39,542 nucleotides of DNA from an uncultured Bacilli bacterium (lineage in GTDB: Bacteria > Bacillota_I > Bacilli_A > RF39 > UBA660): contig CANQHF010000009.1 in the NCBI GenBank assembly GCA_947623685.1, positions 1 to 39,542 of the forward strand, written 5' to 3'. Within the stretch, counting starts at the first letter, position 1, and every line of letters starts with the position of its first letter. This document shows positions 21,739 through 31,604 of this stretch, one piece after another. Both the position numbers and the translations under genes were made by a program. Under the pieces are notes generated by a model, which made no database searches, was not told the DNA's origin, and saw only the letters and a program-made list of their open reading frames with translations.

Positions 21739-22380
21739 TTACCTTGATATTTTTATGTTTAATTTATAATTATTAGCACTATCTAATACAAGAGAATAAG
21801 AAGCTGATAATTTCCCGTTATCATAATAGTAGTAACCTTTTTGCATCGTTTTTAAAATAATATCTTTATCAGTTGTTAAATTAAAGAAATTTTTAATTAT
21901 TAAATTGCAGTCTGAAACCACTTTAGAGTAGCTGAAATTATTTTTCTTATAGCTTAAGTTTAATTCAACATAAGAAACTGCAACGTCATCATAATAAACA
22001 CTTATAGAATCTTTTTTATCTTCATATTTTGATGAATTAACACCATAATATGTTAAATAAGTTTTATCATCTTTTAGTTCTTTTTTAATTTTCGTTTTAG
22101 AAAAACCAATCTTCGTTAATAAAAATAATCTTTCGTCAGAATTAACGGTTGCGTAATTACCATAAAAATAATTTACTTTATTATAAACATAATTTGCTTT
22201 GCTTTGTAAATAATACTCATTTAAAAAGCTCGATCCAATAAATAAAAAAGATGCAATAAAAATTATTAAAATCATACTTTTATTTTTTCTTTTTTTATCT
22301 TTTTTCTTATCACCAGGGAATTTTTCGAAAATTATACTTTCTTCCTTTTTACCATAATTATTAAAAGGGGTAACGTTCAT
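21739..22380 (-). CDS. single-pass membrane protein of unknown function
   Basis: The 213-aa protein has a cytoplasmic basic N-terminus (PGDKKKDKKRKNKS), one membrane helix (residues 35-52) and an external domain of about 160 residues rich in Tyr, Lys and Ser, probably mostly beta strand. No family is recognised. It has its own promoter (22402-22430) and GAGGTGAT before the ATG, 58 bases after sigE, and heads the run with the AlkD-like gene. A sporulation role is possible only from position. Confidence 0.7.
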   Translation of the reverse strand: MNVTPFNNYGKKEESIIFEKFPGDKKKDKKRKNKSMILIIFIASFLFIGSSFLNEYYLQSKANYVYNKVNYFYGNYATVNSDERLFLLTKIGFSKTKIKKELKDDKTYLTYYGVNSSKYEDKKDSISVYYDDVAVSYVELNLSYKKNNFSYSKVVSDCNLIIKNFFNLTTDKDIILKTMQKGYYYYDNGKLSASYSLVLDSANNYKLNIKISR

Positions 22381-22401
22381 TTATGAATCACCTCTAGTAT
22401 A

Positions 22402-22430
22402 AATATAGCACTTATTTTACTTTAAAACAA
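22402..22430 (-). promoter_or_regulatory. promoter of the membrane protein gene
   Basis: TTGTTT (22425-22430), 17 bases, and TGC-TATATT (-10 at 22402-22407) on the minus strand, about 20 bases before the ATG. Confidence 0.55.
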
Positions 22431-22438
22431 CATATTTT

Positions 22439-23128
22439 TTAAAGCTTTATTGTTTCTTTTATTTTTTTTATAACTTTTTTTTCTATTCTTGATATATAAC
22501 TTTGGGATATGTTTAAGCGTTCTGCTAATTCTTTTTGGGTTATTTCTTTTTCTCCAAAAAGACCATATCTTAACTTCATTATTTCTTTATCTCTTTTTGG
22601 TAATTTTTCAATTTCGTTTAATAGGGTCATCTTAAGGTCATTATCTTCTAGTTCTTTTGTAACTAAATCGGGTGCGGTACCTAAAATGTCTTCTAGGTGT
22701 AACTCATTACCTTCCGCATCAAATGATAATGACTCTTCTAATGAAACATCAGCGTTTCTTTTTTTATTTTTCCTTAAGTACATTAATATTTCGTTATCAA
22801 TGCACCTTGATGCATAAGTTGCAAGTTTGATGTTTTTATCCATTTTGTAAGTGTTTATTCCTTTAATTAGTCCAATCGTACCTATGCTTACTAAATCTTC
22901 TAAATCTATTTTGGTGTTTTCATATTTTTTAGATAAATATACAACAAGTCTTAAGTTATGCTCAATTAACTTATTTTTAGCATCTAAACTACCATTTTGA
23001 GCTTCTTTTAAATATTTTATTTCTTCTTCTTTAGAAAGTGGCTCTGGCAAAATATCGGAAGCACCAACAAAAAATAAGGTGTTTACCTTCATAAATATTT
23101 TTTTAATTAACTCAATTATTTTTTTCAT
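22439..23128 (-). CDS. sigE: sporulation sigma factor SigE precursor
   Basis: The 229-aa sigma-70 protein has a short hydrophobic pro-sequence, FFVGASDILPEPLS at residues 19-32 (comparable to the pro-sigma-E processing site YYIGGSEALPPPLS), region 2 with IEHNLRLVVYLSKKYENTKIDLEDLVSIGTIGLIKG, and region 4 with ITQKELAERLNISQSYISRIEK. It directs mother-cell early sporulation genes after cleavage by SpoIIGA. Its start overlaps the end of spoIIGA by 17 bases, as in the spoIIG operon of Bacillus. The pro-region is a little shorter than the 27 residues of Bacillus. Confidence 0.95.
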   Translation of the reverse strand: MKKIIELIKKIFMKVNTLFFVGASDILPEPLSKEEEIKYLKEAQNGSLDAKNKLIEHNLRLVVYLSKKYENTKIDLEDLVSIGTIGLIKGINTYKMDKNIKLATYASRCIDNEILMYLRKNKKRNADVSLEESLSFDAEGNELHLEDILGTAPDLVTKELEDNDLKMTLLNEIEKLPKRDKEIMKLRYGLFGEKEITQKELAERLNISQSYISRIEKKVIKKIKETIKL

Positions 23129-23924
23129 TTTTTATTCCTTCTTTCTTCATAATTTTTTTATGTAATAGTAAGTCTACCCCATCTAAATTAAAATTATTGT
23201 CACTTATACCAACTAAACATTCATCTTTTACAACTTCCTTATCTATTACAATTTTTTTTACCCTGAAACATTTAATCAGGCTTTTTTTATTAATTGTTGT
23301 GCAAGGAGTTAAAATGCACCTTGGATGATAATTTTTTAAAACTTCTTTATTAATTATTATTATGGGTCTTTTTTTATATGGGTCATACAAGTTGTTACCA
23401 GTATCTAAAAATCCCGTTAAGAAAAGCGTTTTACCATTTAAAAGCGTAATTGAAACCAAATGTTTTTTAGCTGATTCTTCTTTTTGTTTTTTTAGTGTTT
23501 TAACGTAAATAAAAAGCGCGATTGGACTTACGATGATAATAATTAGCCAATTAATACTAAAACCATTATTAAAAAAGATTAAACCAGTATTTTTATAAGA
23601 AAAAGAATCATTTATAAAATATAATGCCCCACCTAAAATTATGCTTAATAAATAAAGATATACTAAATTATTAAACGTATATCTTATATTTTTAAAACCA
23701 AATGATATAATTACCATTAAAAAAGATATTATTATTTTAAATAAAAATAGTTCAAAAGAACTTACGTTAATAAAAAGAAAAATAATACTTAATGCTCCAA
23801 TTAATGCTCCCAGTATTATTTTATATATTTTGGAGTATCTTTTTAATATTAATGAAACAAATAATAGTAATAGAAAATCTAAAAAGAAATTAAGCAAAAG
23901 TATTAAATCAACGTATATTTTCAA
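23112..23924 (-). CDS. spoIIGA: sigma-E processing peptidase SpoIIGA
   Basis: The 270-aa protein has five N-terminal membrane segments (to about residue 145) and a cytoplasmic aspartic-protease half with LFLTGFLDTGNNLYDP near residue 170, where the Asp of the DTG is catalytic. It cleaves pro-sigma-E once signalled from the forespore. The start is TTG (23922-23924) with GGTGAT upstream. Just downstream is sigE. The 105-base leader holds a Spo0A-box-like site and a TATACT -10 box. Confidence 0.93.
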   Translation of the reverse strand: MKIYVDLILLLNFFLDFLLLLFVSLILKRYSKIYKIILGALIGALSIIFLFINVSSFELFLFKIIISFLMVIISFGFKNIRYTFNNLVYLYLLSIILGGALYFINDSFSYKNTGLIFFNNGFSINWLIIIIVSPIALFIYVKTLKKQKEESAKKHLVSITLLNGKTLFLTGFLDTGNNLYDPYKKRPIIIINKEVLKNYHPRCILTPCTTINKKSLIKCFRVKKIVIDKEVVKDECLVGISDNNFNLDGVDLLLHKKIMKKEGIKNEKNN

Positions 23925-23941
23925 CTTAAATCACCAATTAA

Positions 23942-23975
23942 AGTATAAAAAAAACTTGGCAACTAAAGTGTCGAG
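23942..23975 (-). promoter_or_regulatory. spoIIG-type promoter with a Spo0A-box-like site
   Basis: TATACT (23942-23947 on minus) and TGTCGAG on plus at 23969-23975 (6 of 7 bases of the 0A box TGTCGAA) are about 21 bases apart. The Bacillus spoIIG promoter has a 0A box overlapping a -35 element at an unusual 22-base spacing, so the arrangement is suggestive. Only one such box is seen. Confidence 0.4.
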
Positions 23976-24007
23976 TTAAGGATTAGAAATTACTTTTTAT
24001 TAAAAAA

Positions 24008-24030
24008 AGAATGCTAAAGTCTAGCACTCT
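24008..24030 (-). terminator. intrinsic terminator of ftsZ
   Basis: AGAATGCTA (24008-24016) and TAGCACTCT (24022-24030) pair with one G-U on the minus transcript, followed by seven T. It separates the ftsAZ transcript from spoIIGA. Confidence 0.8.
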
Positions 24031-25115
24031 TAAAAGCTTCTTCTATTTTTCAAAAAGTTTGGAATATCATCATCGTCATCGTCATCATCAACCATAACAT
24101 CACTAACTCTTGGATTAATGGTTGGAATAGGATTTTTTTGAACTGGTTCAGATACTTGCTTTGCTTCTTCTTTTTCAAATCCAGTTGCTATTACGGTAAC
24201 GATTACTTCATCGGTTAAGTTCTCGTTTATAACCGCACCAAAGATTGTGTTTATATCATTATTAGATGTTGATCTTACCACTTCAGCGGCATCTTCTGCT
24301 TCAAATAAAGTAAGATTTGCACCACCAGTTATGTTAATTATTGCATCGGTAGCACCTGATATATTAGTTTCCAAAAGCGGACTTGATACAGCTTGTTTAG
24401 CAGCTTCTACGGCCCTGTTTTCACCGGTACCCATACCAATACCAATAAGAGCGTTTCCGCTTTTTTCCATAACGGCCTTAACATCAGCAAAATCTAGGTT
24501 AATAAGACCAGTTACAGCGATTAAATCAGAAATTGATTGTACTCCTCTATGTAGTACGTTATCAACTTCATGGAATGCTTCTACCATTGGCGTTGATTTA
24601 TCAATTATCTCTCTTAATCTGTCATTTGGAATAACGATTAAAGTATCAACGTTATTTTTTAAATCCTTAAGGCCTTCGATTGCTTGAGCCATTCTTTTCT
24701 TACCTTCAAAACTAAAAGGTTTAGTAACGATTGCAACGGTTAAAGCTCCTAATCCTTGAGCGATTTCTGCAATTACTGGAGCTGCACCAGTACCAGTTCC
24801 ACCACCCATTCCACATGTTATAAAAACCATGTCTGCGCCTTTTAAGGCTTCTTCTATTTCTTTTTTTGATTCAAGTGCTGCTTCCCTACCAACTTCTGGT
24901 CTACCACCTGCACCTAATCCAGCGGATATTTTAGATCCGATTTGAATTTTTGTTTCTGCCTTTGAACTATTTAATACTTGTAAATCAGTGTTAGCAACGA
25001 TGAACTCAACTCCTCTAACACCGCATTCAATCATTCTGTTAACGGCGTTTCCACCGCCACCACCTACACCGATTACTTTAATTTTTGCTAATTGATCAAC
25101 TGGTAATCCAAACAT
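24030..25115 (-). CDS. ftsZ: cell division protein FtsZ
   Basis: The 361-aa tubulin homolog has the GTP-binding [16 protein letters not shown] motif, [15 protein letters not shown], the T7 loop [11 protein letters not shown], and ends with the conserved C-terminal peptide [13 protein letters not shown] that binds FtsA. The acidic linker DDDDDDD is short. It builds the Z-ring. TAAGGAGG precedes the ATG, 12 bases after ftsA. Confidence 0.99.
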   Translation of the reverse strand: MFGLPVDQLAKIKVIGVGGGGGNAVNRMIECGVRGVEFIVANTDLQVLNSSKAETKIQIGSKISAGLGAGGRPEVGREAALESKKEIEEALKGADMVFITCGMGGGTGTGAAPVIAEIAQGLGALTVAIVTKPFSFEGKKRMAQAIEGLKDLKNNVDTLIVIPNDRLREIIDKSTPMVEAFHEVDNVLHRGVQSISDLIAVTGLINLDFADVKAVMEKSGNALIGIGMGTGENRAVEAAKQAVSSPLLETNISGATDAIINITGGANLTLFEAEDAAEVVRSTSNNDINTIFGAVINENLTDEVIVTVIATGFEKEEAKQVSEPVQKNPIPTINPRVSDVMVDDDDDDDDIPNFLKNRRSF

Positions 25116-25127
25116 CTTTCTTCCTCC

Positions 25128-26378
25128 TTAATTATCAAAAAAGTAGCTAAAAAATCTTCCAAATATTGAGTCGCTTCTTCCGATTCTAGTTTTACTATGA
25201 ACTAAGCTGTCAACTTCGTCGCTACCAAGCATTGAATATTCTTTTTTTCTTAAGTTTATTTTTCTTACAAAGTGTTTAATAGCACCCGATACCGTTATAA
25301 ACCTTGCTTTTCTTATTCCTAAAGTGTTCATGGTATAAGTTTTAGCATCTTGACCAAAAACATCTTCTAAAACGTAATTAATTCCCGGTATATCCGTTAT
25401 GCCACCTAAGACCATTATATAACGAATTTGTTTATTTGTTAATACTTTTAATTCATTTTTTGCTACATTTAGTATTTCTACCAAACGTTTATTAATCACT
25501 TTAGAAAGCTCATACTGATTAATACTAATAAGTTTACCATTAACATCCCTTGTTTCATACGTCTCACTTTTGTTTGCGTATCTTGAATGAGCAATACCAA
25601 AGTTTTCCTTTGTTTTTCTTGCAATCTTTTTCGTTGTGTAATAGATATAAGATATATCATCATCAATTATTCTACTTCCGATTTTTAAAACCGTACTGTT
25701 TGTTATTACTGATTTATTAAAAATCGAAATTGTGGTCGTTGATTTGCCAATGTTTATCAAAGCAGTAACTTCTTTATTTAGTTCATCATCACATACTTCT
25801 TCAAAATCCGCGATGGAAGATAAAACAAGATCAACCACCTCAACACCTGCTTTTTCAACCACCTTAGCAAAAGATGCAACGGTTGTTTTAGGAACGCAAA
25901 CCATCATTGCTCTTATTCCTAATCTATCACATATTTTATTTCTTGGATCTTTTATCGTTTCTATTTCAGAACCGTTTTCATAAATGGTAAAATCTATTGG
26001 GGTTATGTCAACTAATTCCATATTTGGTAAAATATCATTAATAACCGCGTTTTGAACTCTTAACACGTCTTTTTGGGTAACCATTTTCTCTTCGTTTACA
26101 ATCGGAACGTTACCATGAACCAAAGAATATTCAGCGTCATTTGAAGGAATGGTTATGATTGCCTTTTTAATCGTTATGTTAATTCTTGATGAGATATCAT
26201 CCAAGGCTAATTTTAACCTTTCTAATAAATCTTGCTCATCAGTTATAACACCATTTTTAATTCCCTTTGATTTAACCGATGATACCGCTAAAGTTCTCGT
26301 TTTGTTATGGTAATACTCACTTACTAATATTCTTATCGTATCATTACCAATATCAATGCACGTGTATATTTTTTTCAT
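25128..26378 (-). CDS. ftsA: cell division protein FtsA
   Basis: The 416-aa actin-like protein begins IYTCIDIGNDTIRILVSE (phosphate 1), has the 1C domain, ALINIGKSTTTISIFNK (phosphate 2) and IRYIMVLGGITDIPGI (adenosine motif), and a C-terminal amphipathic helix (SIFGRFFSYFFDN) that anchors FtsZ to the membrane. I set the start at 26378 because AAAGGAAG precedes it and the promoter at 26414-26441 would give a transcript starting near 26407; the longer frame to 26405 has no leader. Confidence 0.96.
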   Translation of the reverse strand: MKKIYTCIDIGNDTIRILVSEYYHNKTRTLAVSSVKSKGIKNGVITDEQDLLERLKLALDDISSRINITIKKAIITIPSNDAEYSLVHGNVPIVNEEKMVTQKDVLRVQNAVINDILPNMELVDITPIDFTIYENGSEIETIKDPRNKICDRLGIRAMMVCVPKTTVASFAKVVEKAGVEVVDLVLSSIADFEEVCDDELNKEVTALINIGKSTTTISIFNKSVITNSTVLKIGSRIIDDDISYIYYTTKKIARKTKENFGIAHSRYANKSETYETRDVNGKLISINQYELSKVINKRLVEILNVAKNELKVLTNKQIRYIMVLGGITDIPGINYVLEDVFGQDAKTYTMNTLGIRKARFITVSGAIKHFVRKINLRKKEYSMLGSDEVDSLVHSKTRIGRSDSIFGRFFSYFFDN

Positions 26379-26413
26379 AGGCCATCTTCCTTTAAACTCT
26401 ACCATATAAGAAT

Positions 26414-26441
26414 ATTATACTATATAAATCAAATTTTTCAA
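26414..26441 (-). promoter_or_regulatory. promoter of ftsA-ftsZ
   Basis: TTGAAA (26436-26441), 16 bases, TATAAT (26414-26419) on the minus strand. With the terminator just upstream it uncouples ftsAZ from the mur genes. Confidence 0.65.
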
Positions 26442-26458
26442 AGAAAAAAATAAAAAAA

Positions 26459-26474
26459 GAACTTAATAAAGCTC
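26459..26474 (-). terminator. intrinsic terminator between divIB and ftsA
   Basis: GAACTT (26459-26464) pairs with AAGCTC (26469-26474) with one G-U on minus, followed by seven T. The stem is short, so some readthrough into ftsA is likely. Confidence 0.55.
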
Positions 26475-26479
26475 CAATT

Positions 26480-27145
26480 TTAATATGCTTGAAAATAATC
26501 TCCATAATCTAGGTATAAAATACCATTTTGTTTTCCTATGTTTTCCAAGATGGTGTTATACTTATTTATCTTATTAAACTTATTAACGGTTAAATAAACG
26601 CTGTTACCATCATTCATATAAACTAAATAACGATCACTATCTATTTCGTTTGGATCATATTTTATTTGTGACATTTGGCATAATATATCCTTATCTATTT
26701 TGTTCATTGCCTTTAAAAATCTTGCTTGCTTTTTTAACGGAACACTTCCCATCAAATAAGGGGCGCAAATTACTTTATCATCTTTTATCTTATCAGTTAA
26801 GGTTACCTTTTGATTAGTTTCGTTTTCTATATATAAAACCTTTTTTTCAGTAACGGTTATTTTTACGTTTAAAAGTCCTTTAGACACCTTTACGTTAGAT
26901 ATGTATTTATTTTTTTTTAATTTATTTTTAACCATTATACTAAAAACTCCAAAATAAGATGGGTAATCTTCTAAACCTGATTCTTTTATTATCTCATTAT
27001 CGGTTAAAATATCATTACCTTTAATTATGATGCTTCTTATTGGGACATCAATAAACTTAACACACGCAAAAGAAATTGCTACTAAAATTAGTAACAACAA
27101 AAACAATCTTTTTTTTCTTAACTTTCTTTTCCTTTTCTTTTGCAT
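26480..27145 (-). CDS. divIB: cell division protein DivIB/FtsQ
   Basis: The 221-aa protein has a very basic N-terminus (KKRKRKLRKKR), one membrane helix (residues 14-32), a POTRA domain starting VPIRSIIIKGNDILTDNEII, and a beta domain. It belongs to the divisome with DivIC and FtsL. At 221 residues it is shorter than Bacillus DivIB (263), lacking the extended tail. It lies seven bases after murB. Confidence 0.88.
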   Translation of the reverse strand: MQKKRKRKLRKKRLFLLLLILVAISFACVKFIDVPIRSIIIKGNDILTDNEIIKESGLEDYPSYFGVFSIMVKNKLKKNKYISNVKVSKGLLNVKITVTEKKVLYIENETNQKVTLTDKIKDDKVICAPYLMGSVPLKKQARFLKAMNKIDKDILCQMSQIKYDPNEIDSDRYLVYMNDGNSVYLTVNKFNKINKYNTILENIGKQNGILYLDYGDYFQAY

Positions 27146-27152
27146 GATGTTA

Positions 27153-28058
27153 TTACTCCCAATTTACAAATTCTTGTTCTATTTTTAAATCTACGTTTTT
27201 CTCTTTTTTTACTTTATCATGTACGTAATCAATTAAATCTTTAACATCTTTAGCGGATGCCTTATTATCATTAACGATAAAGTTAGCATGTTTTTCAGAA
27301 ACCTTAGCACCCCCTATGCGATAACCTTTAAGATTACATTCTTCTATTAATCTTCCCGCAAAATCATCACTTGGATTTCTAAATACTGAGCCAGCTGACG
27401 GAAATTCAAGTGGCTGAGTCATTAACCTTTTTTGTCTTCTTGTTTCCATAAGTTCCTTTATTAAAGCTTTATCCCCGTGCCTTAAAACAATGGTTGCACA
27501 AAGACATATATATTCTGGATTATCCTTTAAAAAAGACGTTCTATACTTATATTTTAAATCCTTATTATAAAGCGTTTTAACCTTTAAATCCGGTGTTAAA
27601 ACTTTAATTTGTGAGATGATGTATCCCATATCTGATTTATAAGCTCCAGCGTTCATAAAAACAGCACCACCCACACTAGCAGGAATACCACTTGCAAACT
27701 CTAAACCAGTTAAACCTTCTTTTTGAGCCTTATAAGATAACTTAACTAAACTTACTCCAGCACCAGCGGTAATTACCGTGTCATTTATTTTTACATCATC
27801 AAATAAATCAAGTTTAATTATTACCCCATCATAGTTTTTATCACTAAAAATAACGTTAGAACCATTACCAAGAACCTTATAGCTAATACCATCTTTTTTT
27901 AATTTTTTAAGAAGCAAAATAAGCTTATCAACGTTTTTAGGCCATACAAATAAACTTGCTACACCACCTACTTTATAAGTTGTATTACAACTTAATTTTA
28001 CGTTTTCCTTAAAGGATCCGATCCCATTTTTTTTAATATAATTAATTACGTCCTTCAT
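27153..28058 (-). CDS. murB: UDP-N-acetylenolpyruvoylglucosamine reductase
   Basis: The 301-aa flavoenzyme has TTYKVGGVASLFVWP (FAD domain), VLGNGSNVIF, GLEFASGIPASVGGAVFMNAGAY and PSAGSVFRNP with the catalytic Ser, with type II architecture and a C-terminal EQEFVNW. It makes UDP-MurNAc with NADPH. Its ATG overlaps the murG stop by four bases. Confidence 0.97.
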   Translation of the reverse strand: MKDVINYIKKNGIGSFKENVKLSCNTTYKVGGVASLFVWPKNVDKLILLLKKLKKDGISYKVLGNGSNVIFSDKNYDGVIIKLDLFDDVKINDTVITAGAGVSLVKLSYKAQKEGLTGLEFASGIPASVGGAVFMNAGAYKSDMGYIISQIKVLTPDLKVKTLYNKDLKYKYRTSFLKDNPEYICLCATIVLRHGDKALIKELMETRRQKRLMTQPLEFPSAGSVFRNPSDDFAGRLIEECNLKGYRIGGAKVSEKHANFIVNDNKASAKDVKDLIDYVHDKVKKEKNVDLKIEQEFVNWE

Positions 28059-29140
28059 CTTTTATCCTCCAATAGCTTAACTATTTCATCATATATTATA
28101 GATGCACTATTTTTCATTTCAAAAGACTTTAAGTTCTTCTTAAGATTATTTGTATATACCTTATCATTTAATATTTTTTCTACCATCCTAAGTAATACAT
28201 CACCATTTAAATCCTTTTCTTCCAAAATCATCGCCGAGTTTTTACTTACTAAATCCATCGCGTTTTTATACTGATGATTTTCAGTTACATAAGGACTAGG
28301 TATTAAAATTGAAGCAACGTTTAAAGAACATATCTCACTTAACGTTGATGCTCCCGCCCTAGATACTAGACAATCCGTTTTCTTAAGCAAAGACGCCATC
28401 CCATCAATATATGGAACTATTTTAATATTACTTGTATATTTATTATTTTTATACTCATCATAATAATTCTTACCAGTTACAAACATAACTTCATAATTCT
28501 TATTATTAAATAAAGTAAGCATATTTTTCATCTTATCACAAATGGTTTTTGATCCTAATGAACCCATAACGATTAAAACCAATTTTTTATTTGGATTAAG
28601 GCCATACTCTTTTTTATCTATTTGTTTTGCATCAATTGCGTTTTGTCCGCATGGATTACCTGTGTATATAAACTTTTTATCATTCATTTTTTCTTCTAGG
28701 CTTTTAAATGATACAAAAACCTTATCAGCATACTTACTTAAAAATTTATTAGTTACTCCAAAAGATGAATTCTGTTCATGAATGCAGCATTTAATACCAA
28801 GTTTATGTGCCGCATACAAAACTGGAGCACAAACATATCCCCCAACTCCAATTACAATATCTGGTTTAAACTTTTTAATTATTTTCTTACTTTTAGATAT
28901 TGCATTTAAAAACAAAAAGGCACTTTTAACGTTTTTAAGACTTAAACTACGTTTTAATCCTTCTACGTTAATACCCGTAAACTTATATCCAGCCTTTGGA
29001 ACAATATCTTTTTCCATTCTGTTTTTTGTTCCCACGTATAATATCGATGCGTTTTTATCCTTTTGCTTTATTTTATTTGCAATTGCTAAAGCCGGATAAA
29101 TATGACCACCAGTACCACCTGCTGATATAATAACTCTCAT
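28055..29140 (-). CDS. murG: UDP-GlcNAc:lipid I transferase MurG
   Basis: The 361-aa GT-B glycosyltransferase has ISAGGTGGHIYPALAIA (loop 1), VGVGGYVCAPVLYAAH, HEQNSSFGVTNK and a C-terminal SRAGASTLSEI motif that binds the UDP-GlcNAc donor. It completes lipid II on the inner membrane face. AGGTGAT precedes the ATG. It is the first gene of the dcw transcript here. Confidence 0.97.
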   Translation of the reverse strand: MRVIISAGGTGGHIYPALAIANKIKQKDKNASILYVGTKNRMEKDIVPKAGYKFTGINVEGLKRSLSLKNVKSAFLFLNAISKSKKIIKKFKPDIVIGVGGYVCAPVLYAAHKLGIKCCIHEQNSSFGVTNKFLSKYADKVFVSFKSLEEKMNDKKFIYTGNPCGQNAIDAKQIDKKEYGLNPNKKLVLIVMGSLGSKTICDKMKNMLTLFNNKNYEVMFVTGKNYYDEYKNNKYTSNIKIVPYIDGMASLLKKTDCLVSRAGASTLSEICSLNVASILIPSPYVTENHQYKNAMDLVSKNSAMILEEKDLNGDVLLRMVEKILNDKVYTNNLKKNLKSFEMKNSASIIYDEIVKLLEDKR

Positions 29141-29222
29141 GTTATCACCTACTATACAATTATATCATAATTATATGATTTTAAGATATGAAAAAGAAGA
29201 TGCTTGTAAACAAGAAAAATAA

Positions 29223-29245
29223 AAACCATTGCAAAGCAAAGGTTT
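29223..29245 (-). terminator. intrinsic terminator of the glyA-folD-smr transcript
   Basis: AAACCATTGC (29223-29232) pairs with GCAAAGGTTT (29236-29245) with one mismatch; a T-rich tract follows on minus. The right arm overlaps the first base pairs of the smr stop region. Confidence 0.6.
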
Positions 29246-29519
29246 ATTTTTTTATTTTTAAATATATAACCGTACATCCATTGTTATAATGGTTAAGATG
29301 GTAAGACTCTATTCTTTTATCTTGTTTTAGTATTTTATGGGTTTCTTCTTTTAAGGCTCCAGTACCTATTCCATGAATAATTATTATTTTAGGGTTTTTT
29401 AAATTATAATTATCATTTATGAATTCTTTTATTAAAACTCTTGCAGAATCTTTTATTTCACCATGCAAATCAAGGGTTGGTAAATTATTTATAAATACAT
29501 CATCTAAGGAAGTTTTCAT
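29244..29519 (-). CDS. stand-alone Smr-domain protein
   Basis: The 91-aa protein is one Smr domain: LDLHGEIKDSARVLIKEF (LDxH) and IIIHGIGTGALKEETHKIL (HGxGxG). Smr domains nick or bind DNA/RNA, and in MutS2 rescue collided ribosomes; here no MutS part is present. Its ATG overlaps the folD stop by four bases (ATGA), so it is made with FolD and GlyA. Its role is unknown. Confidence 0.88.
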   Translation of the reverse strand: MKTSLDDVFINNLPTLDLHGEIKDSARVLIKEFINDNYNLKNPKIIIIHGIGTGALKEETHKILKQDKRIESYHLNHYNNGCTVIYLKIKK

Positions 29520-30358
29520 TTTATCCCGTTTTGAATCTTATATGCTTTTACGGTGTTTTTTAAAAGACAAGCAACCGTCATAGGTCCAACACCACCTGGT
29601 ACTGGTGTTATTAATGATGCTTTTTTTGACACTTCATTAAATGATACATCACCACATAAAGAGTCATTTTCTTTATTTATTCCAACGTCTATTACAACAA
29701 CGCCTTCTTTTACCATATCTTTGGTTATTAAGTTAGGGTGCCCTGTTGCAACGATTAAAACGTCTGCTTTTTTAGTGTATTCTTTTATGTTTTTACTTTT
29801 AGAGTGACATACACTTACCGTTGCGTCTTTTTGTAATAGTAGCTGTATTAGTGGCTTTCCAACTAGGTTACTTCTTCCTACTATACAAACATCTTTTCCT
29901 TCAAGATCAACTTTATATAATCTTAATAGCTCCATAACTCCTAACGGAGTGCATGATACAAGGCAATCATTTTCTAACGCTAAATTACCAACGTTTGAAA
30001 AGGTAAGCCCATCAACGTCTTTTAACGGGTTAATTTCGTTTATTATTTTACCTTCGTCAAAGCCTATTGGAAGTGGCAGTTGAACTAAAATACCATTTAT
30101 ACTAATATCGTTATTTAGTCTTTTTATTTCTTTTATTACAAAGTCTTCTGATATGGTATCTGGCAATTTTATGTGTGTAAATGAAATACCAACTGATTCA
30201 CAAGCTCTTTTTTTGTTTTTAATGTATATATTACTTGCTTTGTTATCCCCAACTTGGATAACGGCAAGATGCGGAGTCAAATCCTTTTTTTCTATTTCTA
30301 TTTTTAGTTTGTTTTTTAACTCTAAACTTGCGGATATACCATCTATTATGTTACTCAT
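29516..30358 (-). CDS. folD: bifunctional methylene-THF dehydrogenase/cyclohydrolase
   Basis: The 280-aa protein has the FolD signatures: [17 protein letters not shown] with the catalytic Lys, [22 protein letters not shown] (NADP loop) and [16 protein letters not shown]. It interconverts 5,10-methylene-THF and 10-formyl-THF. GAGGAGGTG precedes the ATG, whose first eight bases overlap the glyA end. This pairs serine-derived one-carbon units with formyl-THF supply. Confidence 0.97.
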   Translation of the reverse strand: MSNIIDGISASLELKNKLKIEIEKKDLTPHLAVIQVGDNKASNIYIKNKKRACESVGISFTHIKLPDTISEDFVIKEIKRLNNDISINGILVQLPLPIGFDEGKIINEINPLKDVDGLTFSNVGNLALENDCLVSCTPLGVMELLRLYKVDLEGKDVCIVGRSNLVGKPLIQLLLQKDATVSVCHSKSKNIKEYTKKADVLIVATGHPNLITKDMVKEGVVVIDVGINKENDSLCGDVSFNEVSKKASLITPVPGGVGPMTVACLLKNTVKAYKIQNGIK

Positions 30359-31589
30359 AAGTCACCTCCTCATATATTGGATGATCTAAACATAACTTTT
30401 TAACTCTTAATTTTAAATCTTCTAAAACTTCTTTATTATCATAATTTTTTAAGCACGTGCTAATTATTTTAGCAACGGATGCAAAGTCTTTTTCATCAAA
30501 TCCCCTGGTTGTCATAGCGGCAGTGCCAAGTCTTATTCCGCTTGTTATAAACGGGGTTGTAGGATCATACGGAATCATGTTTTTATTACAGGTTATGCCA
30601 ATTTTATCCAATATTTCTTCTGCTTCTTTACCAGTTAAGTTAACTGATTTTTTAACATCTACTAAAATTAAGTGATTATCAGTACCATTGGTAATTATTT
30701 TAAAACCCTCTAATTTTAAAGCATCACATAATACCTTTGCGTTATTAATAACTTTTTTTTGATATTTTATAAACTCTGGTGTCATAGCTTCATTAAAGCA
30801 TACCGCTTTAGCCGCGATAACGTGCATTAAAGGTCCACCTTGAATTCCTGGAAAAACGGCTTTGTTTACCTTTTTTATTATTTCTTCGTTATTGGTAAGG
30901 ATTATTCCGCCTCTTGGTCCCCTTAATGTTTTATGGGTCGTTGATGTTACAACGTCAGCGTATTTACATGGATTTTGGTGAAGACCCGCTGCAACTAATC
31001 CAGCAATGTGAGCCATGTCAACCATAAGGTATGCCCCGCAAGACTTTGCTATATCACGAAAGTATGCAAAATCTATTTTTCTTGAGTAAGCAGAAGCTCC
31101 TGCCAAAATAAGTTTTGGTCTTTCCTTTAACGCTAGTTTTTTAACTTCTTCATAATTTATTTGATTGGTTTGTCTATCAACTGAATAATGAATAAAATTA
31201 TAATCTTGACCCGAAAAACTAAGGTTATGTCCATGGGTTAAGTGTCCGCCTTCATCCAAGCTCATTGAAAGAATTTTATCACCCTTATTAAGAAGTGCTC
31301 GGTACACCGCCATATTAGCTGATGAACCGGAATGCGGCTGAACGTTTGCGTACTTAACACCAAATAATTTAGTTACTGAATTAATCGCAGCTTGTTCTAT
31401 TTCATCAACTAACGCGCATCCACCATAATATCTTTTTTTAGGATATCCTTCGGCATATTTATTTGTTAGTATGCTACCTTGAGCTTTTAAAACATCATTA
31501 CTTACAAAGTTTTCAGATGCGATTAACTCAATCGTGTTTTGTTGCCTTTTCTTTTCCTTTTCAATAATTTTAAATATTTCATTAATCAT
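30351..31589 (-). CDS. glyA: serine hydroxymethyltransferase
   Basis: The 412-aa PLP enzyme has [48 protein letters not shown] and [15 protein letters not shown] with the PLP Lys. It converts serine and THF to glycine and methylene-THF, feeding FolD. GGGGAGATG precedes the ATG, 15 bases after addA. Confidence 0.98.
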   Translation of the reverse strand: MINEIFKIIEKEKKRQQNTIELIASENFVSNDVLKAQGSILTNKYAEGYPKKRYYGGCALVDEIEQAAINSVTKLFGVKYANVQPHSGSSANMAVYRALLNKGDKILSMSLDEGGHLTHGHNLSFSGQDYNFIHYSVDRQTNQINYEEVKKLALKERPKLILAGASAYSRKIDFAYFRDIAKSCGAYLMVDMAHIAGLVAAGLHQNPCKYADVVTSTTHKTLRGPRGGIILTNNEEIIKKVNKAVFPGIQGGPLMHVIAAKAVCFNEAMTPEFIKYQKKVINNAKVLCDALKLEGFKIITNGTDNHLILVDVKKSVNLTGKEAEEILDKIGITCNKNMIPYDPTTPFITSGIRLGTAAMTTRGFDEKDFASVAKIISTCLKNYDNKEVLEDLKLRVKKLCLDHPIYEEVTYE

Positions 31590-31604
31590 TTAAAGTCATC
31601 TCCC

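Noticed and set aside
24247-24687. 146-codon plus-strand frame inside ftsZ
   Set aside because: Antisense to a certain gene, no ribosome site; a codon-bias shadow.
28542-29099. Plus-strand frames opposite murG
   Set aside because: Shadows of murG; no ribosome sites.
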